Assembly: GCF_000007705.1 (NCBI RefSeq) | Contig: NC_005085.1 | Location: 2,613,752 to 2,677,751, forward strand | Direction of reading: 5' to 3' | DNA: 64,000 nt | Source of the DNA: Chromobacterium violaceum ATCC 12472 | GTDB lineage: Bacteria; Pseudomonadota; Gammaproteobacteria; Burkholderiales; Chromobacteriaceae | Shown: in pieces, positions 62,108 through 64,000 of the stretch | Layout: every line of letters starts with the position of its first letter | Position numbering within the stretch: position 1 is the first letter of the stretch | Program-made: the position numbers and the translations under genes | The notes under the pieces: generated by a model | What the model was told of the DNA's origin: nothing | The model's database searches: none | Seen by the model: the letters and a program-made list of their open reading frames with translations, nothing else

Positions 62108-62616
62108 GCGGTCTTCGCCTCCGGGCGTTTCTTGGGAACCCAGGCCCACAGCATCTCGCAGACGATGGGGGACTCGCCGGACTCGTCGGTGACCAGCACC
62201 TCGACCAGCACCTCGCCCTTTTCCTGCTCGTACATGCTCTGGATCTGCTGCGGGGTCAGCGTCGCCACGGCTTTCATGTCGCCCTGGGAGCGCTTGACGT
62301 AATTGACCTTCATCGACTTCAGCAGCATCAGCTTGTCGTCCGGCATGTTCATGCCCACCACGAAGCCTGTCGACGTTTCGGCCAGCAGCGCCATCGCCGC
62401 CGCGTGCACGCCGCGAATGTGGTTCTGCACCTTTTTGCGGTTGCGGATCGACACCGTCAGCCGGTCATGGCCGACCTGCTCGAAACGCAGTCCCGCGGTG
62501 GACAGGAAAGGAACGATCTTGCCGAACATCATGGACAGCACCGGCCGGCGCCAGCCCACCGGCAGACGGCCCACCTTGTCGGCGATCCGGCTCATGCTGT
62601 TTTTTCTGTACTCCAT
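62104..62616 (-). CDS. DUF4442 hotdog-fold protein
   Basis: 170 residues. Hotdog-fold elements: VHAAAMALLAETSTGFVVGMN (central helix region) and MKVNYVKRSQGDMKAVATL. DUF4442 proteins are PaaI-like and may hydrolyse acyl-CoA thioesters. Translationally coupled to the crotonase gene, so the pair likely acts on the same acyl-CoA. Confidence 0.82.
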   Translation of the reverse strand: MEYRKNSMSRIADKVGRLPVGWRRPVLSMMFGKIVPFLSTAGLRFEQVGHDRLTVSIRNRKKVQNHIRGVHAAAMALLAETSTGFVVGMNMPDDKLMLLKSMKVNYVKRSQGDMKAVATLTPQQIQSMYEQEKGEVLVEVLVTDESGESPIVCEMLWAWVPKKRPEAKTA

Positions 62617-62665
62617 GCACCCCCCTTTGTTGTTTTGGTGTTGTCTGCGCCGGCGGGCCGGCGGC

Positions 62666-63256
62666 CTATTCCTGCGTCTCGGCCATGCCCAGCGTCGTTC
62701 TGACCTGGCTTTTCAGCAGCGGAAGCGCATCCTCGTCAATGCGCGCCAACTGCAGGCCGCCCTGCAGCGCGGAAAACAGCATCATCCCCACCGCCTCGGG
62801 CGAACCGGCGTAATCCATCTGGCCGCTTTCCCGCCCCAGCCTGACGATGGCGACCGCCCATCGCCTCATCTCGTCGATGAAGGCGGAGGCTTCCTGCCGC
62901 ATGTCGTCGGGCAACGTCTGGAACTCGGTGCTGAGAATGCCGCTGGGGCAGATTTGCTTGTGCTGCAGGTAATACTGGTCCGACAGGCCGAAATACGCCT
63001 CCAGGCGGCGAGCGGCGTCCCACTCCCCCTGCTGGTCGACGAAGCGCTGGAAACGCCGGCGGTAACGCTGGATCAGCGCCACGCCCAGATCGCTCTTTTT
63101 GGGAAAGTGGTAGTGGATGGCTGCGTTGCGCACGCCCAGCGCGCTGCTGATGTGCTGATAACTGAAGCCATTGAAGCCGCGCGTCAGCAACAGCTCCTCG
63201 GCCAGGTCGAGGATGCGCTTGCGGGTGTCGTTCTTGCTGTCGGAACCATTATGCAT
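62666..63256 (-). CDS. TetR-family regulator
   Basis: 196 residues. HTH: YQHISSALGVRNAAIHYHFPKK. The C-terminal part has YYLQHKQICPSGILSTEF, a pattern of the TetR_C_15/YcdC-like class. Lies 49 nt upstream of the hotdog/crotonase pair in the same direction, so it may control them. Confidence 0.87.
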   Translation of the reverse strand: MHNGSDSKNDTRKRILDLAEELLLTRGFNGFSYQHISSALGVRNAAIHYHFPKKSDLGVALIQRYRRRFQRFVDQQGEWDAARRLEAYFGLSDQYYLQHKQICPSGILSTEFQTLPDDMRQEASAFIDEMRRWAVAIVRLGRESGQMDYAGSPEAVGMMLFSALQGGLQLARIDEDALPLLKSQVRTTLGMAETQE

Positions 63257-63269
63257 CGGGCCACTCTAC

Positions 63270-63283
63270 TTACTGGTCAGTAA
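63270..63283. promoter_or_regulatory. TetR operator upstream of the tetR/DUF4442/crotonase unit
   Basis: TTACTG-GT-CAGTAA, perfect 6-bp arms, 13 nt before the TetR start codon. A typical TetR half-site (ACTGACCAGT class). Confidence 0.75.
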
Positions 63284-63397
63284 GGTGTCAATCGGCCGCC
63301 CCGCCGCGCTTCTTGCCCGCTGGAACGGCGCATGACTTAAAATACAAGCGACACTCTTTCCCATCCGCGCCCAAGCGCGCGACCACCCTGGTAGAAC

Positions 63398-64000
63398 ATG
63401 ACCGAACACACCGTTCCCGACCTGGAATCCTCATTGCGCCGGCTGTGCGAAACGCCCGGCCAGACCGATGCGCTGGCGGCGCTGATCGCCGCGCTGCGTC
63501 CCGGCGACCGCCAGCCGCATCAGCAGGCGACGGTCAACCTGCAGGCGCTGTCCTTCCTGCTCGAACACCACCCCGAGTTCCGCGAAGCCCTTCGCCAGGC
63601 CTTGTGCACGCTGCTGGCCGAAAGCCGGCAGATTCCGCTGTATACCGACGCCGGCATCCTCGCCAACGACGGATTCGGCACCACGCTGTTGCACCGGCTG
63701 GGCGAGCGCGCGCTGCCCATGCCCTACAATCCCGATTCGCTGCGCGACCGCTTCGGCCTGCTGTTCAGCGACAAGCAGGACTATTTATGGCTGGAAGCGG
63801 TGCCCGACGCCACCTGGCACGCGCTGTGGCGGGCGATGGCCTGGCAGGAGGCGCCGCGGCAGGACAGCGCGCGCCAGACTCGGCTGCAGCTGCTGGAGTC
63901 GGTTCAAGTGCTGTCCGCCCGCATCACCGCCATCGGCCTGGAGCCGGAACTGGTGCGGGTCTGCCCGGAGGTGGAGCGCTTCGCCTCGCCTTTCATGCAT
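63398..64000 (+). CDS. Site-specific recombinase family protein (Gcr-like), truncated by window end
   Basis: First 201 residues of a longer protein from ATG 63398. LYTDAGILANDGFGTTLLHRLGERALP and RFGLLFSDKQDYLWLE are recognisable in the 'site-specific recombinase' PF10136 family of Neisseriales. Despite the name these proteins have several membrane segments in their C-terminal part and are not Xer/serine recombinases. The open frame continues past 64000. Confidence 0.8.
   Translation, partial: MTEHTVPDLESSLRRLCETPGQTDALAALIAALRPGDRQPHQQATVNLQALSFLLEHHPEFREALRQALCTLLAESRQIPLYTDAGILANDGFGTTLLHRLGERALPMPYNPDSLRDRFGLLFSDKQDYLWLEAVPDATWHALWRAMAWQEAPRQDSARQTRLQLLESVQVLSARITAIGLEPELVRVCPEVERFASPFMH

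Noticed and set aside
1-64000. CRISPR arrays, tRNA and rRNA genes
   Set aside because: No regularly spaced direct repeats and no tRNA cloverleaf or rRNA signature were seen in the intergenic gaps.
63398-64000. True site-specific recombinase acting at dif
   Set aside because: The family name is historical; the visible sequence has none of the catalytic motifs of tyrosine or serine recombinases.

Overview
The window is about 64 kb of GC-rich DNA with gene content typical of the Neisseriales. It carries ftsK, hemH, anmK with an M23 peptidase, DdlA-type ligase, rmuC, recJ, acnB and a 'Gcr'-type site-specific recombinase family gene. A near-consensus CviR-type lux box upstream of one operon makes Chromobacterium or a close relative the best guess. 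No rRNA, tRNA or CRISPR array was seen.

The left 16 kb is an accessory zone around a probable chromosome-dimer-resolution (dif) site at 5604-5631. GGGCAGGG octamers, the FtsK-orienting KOPS motif, lie on the + strand to the left of this site and on the - strand to its right, so this looks like the replication terminus. The zone holds: the 3' end of an RHS polymorphic toxin with an OspG/NleH-like kinase domain; a three-gene operon of TIR-like protein, calcineurin-like phosphoesterase and CHAT protease, which is a candidate conflict/defence system; an HTH gene and a DUF2726 nuclease-like gene; a Tle1-type phospholipase flanked by two lipoproteins; remnants of a filamentous prophage; an arsR-arsC-acr3 arsenic operon; a decayed alpha/beta-hydrolase gene; a CaCA exchanger; and an orphan RHS C-terminal toxin with a clan-CD-like His/Cys pair.

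From 16 to 25 kb come a cupin, a CHAD protein and then a tightly coupled seven-gene operon: KASIII-like synthase, 3beta-HSD/OleD-like reductase, MBL hydrolase, F390-synthetase-like adenylating enzyme, PAP2 protein, sterol-desaturase-type hydroxylase and fatty acid desaturase. All six junctions overlap, a strong terminator follows, and the lux-box palindrome lies 141 nt upstream. I propose it makes a quorum-regulated modified lipid by a route resembling OleABCD.

From 25 to 41 kb there are metabolic, export and sensing genes: an M24 hydrolase, a MATE pump with a divergent TetR, a YbhGFSR-like exporter, a periplasmic binding protein, a chemoreceptor, a PadR/ferric-siderophore reductase pair and a BMP/PnrA-type receptor. 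From 41 to 64 kb is the conserved core: acnB with divergent lysR, ddl, rmuC, an ATPase, recJ, an M23 peptidase, anmK, ftsK, hemH and a LivK-like receptor. TetR-controlled pairs follow: tetR with a DUF418 gene, and a crotonase with a hotdog gene. The window ends inside the recombinase-family gene.
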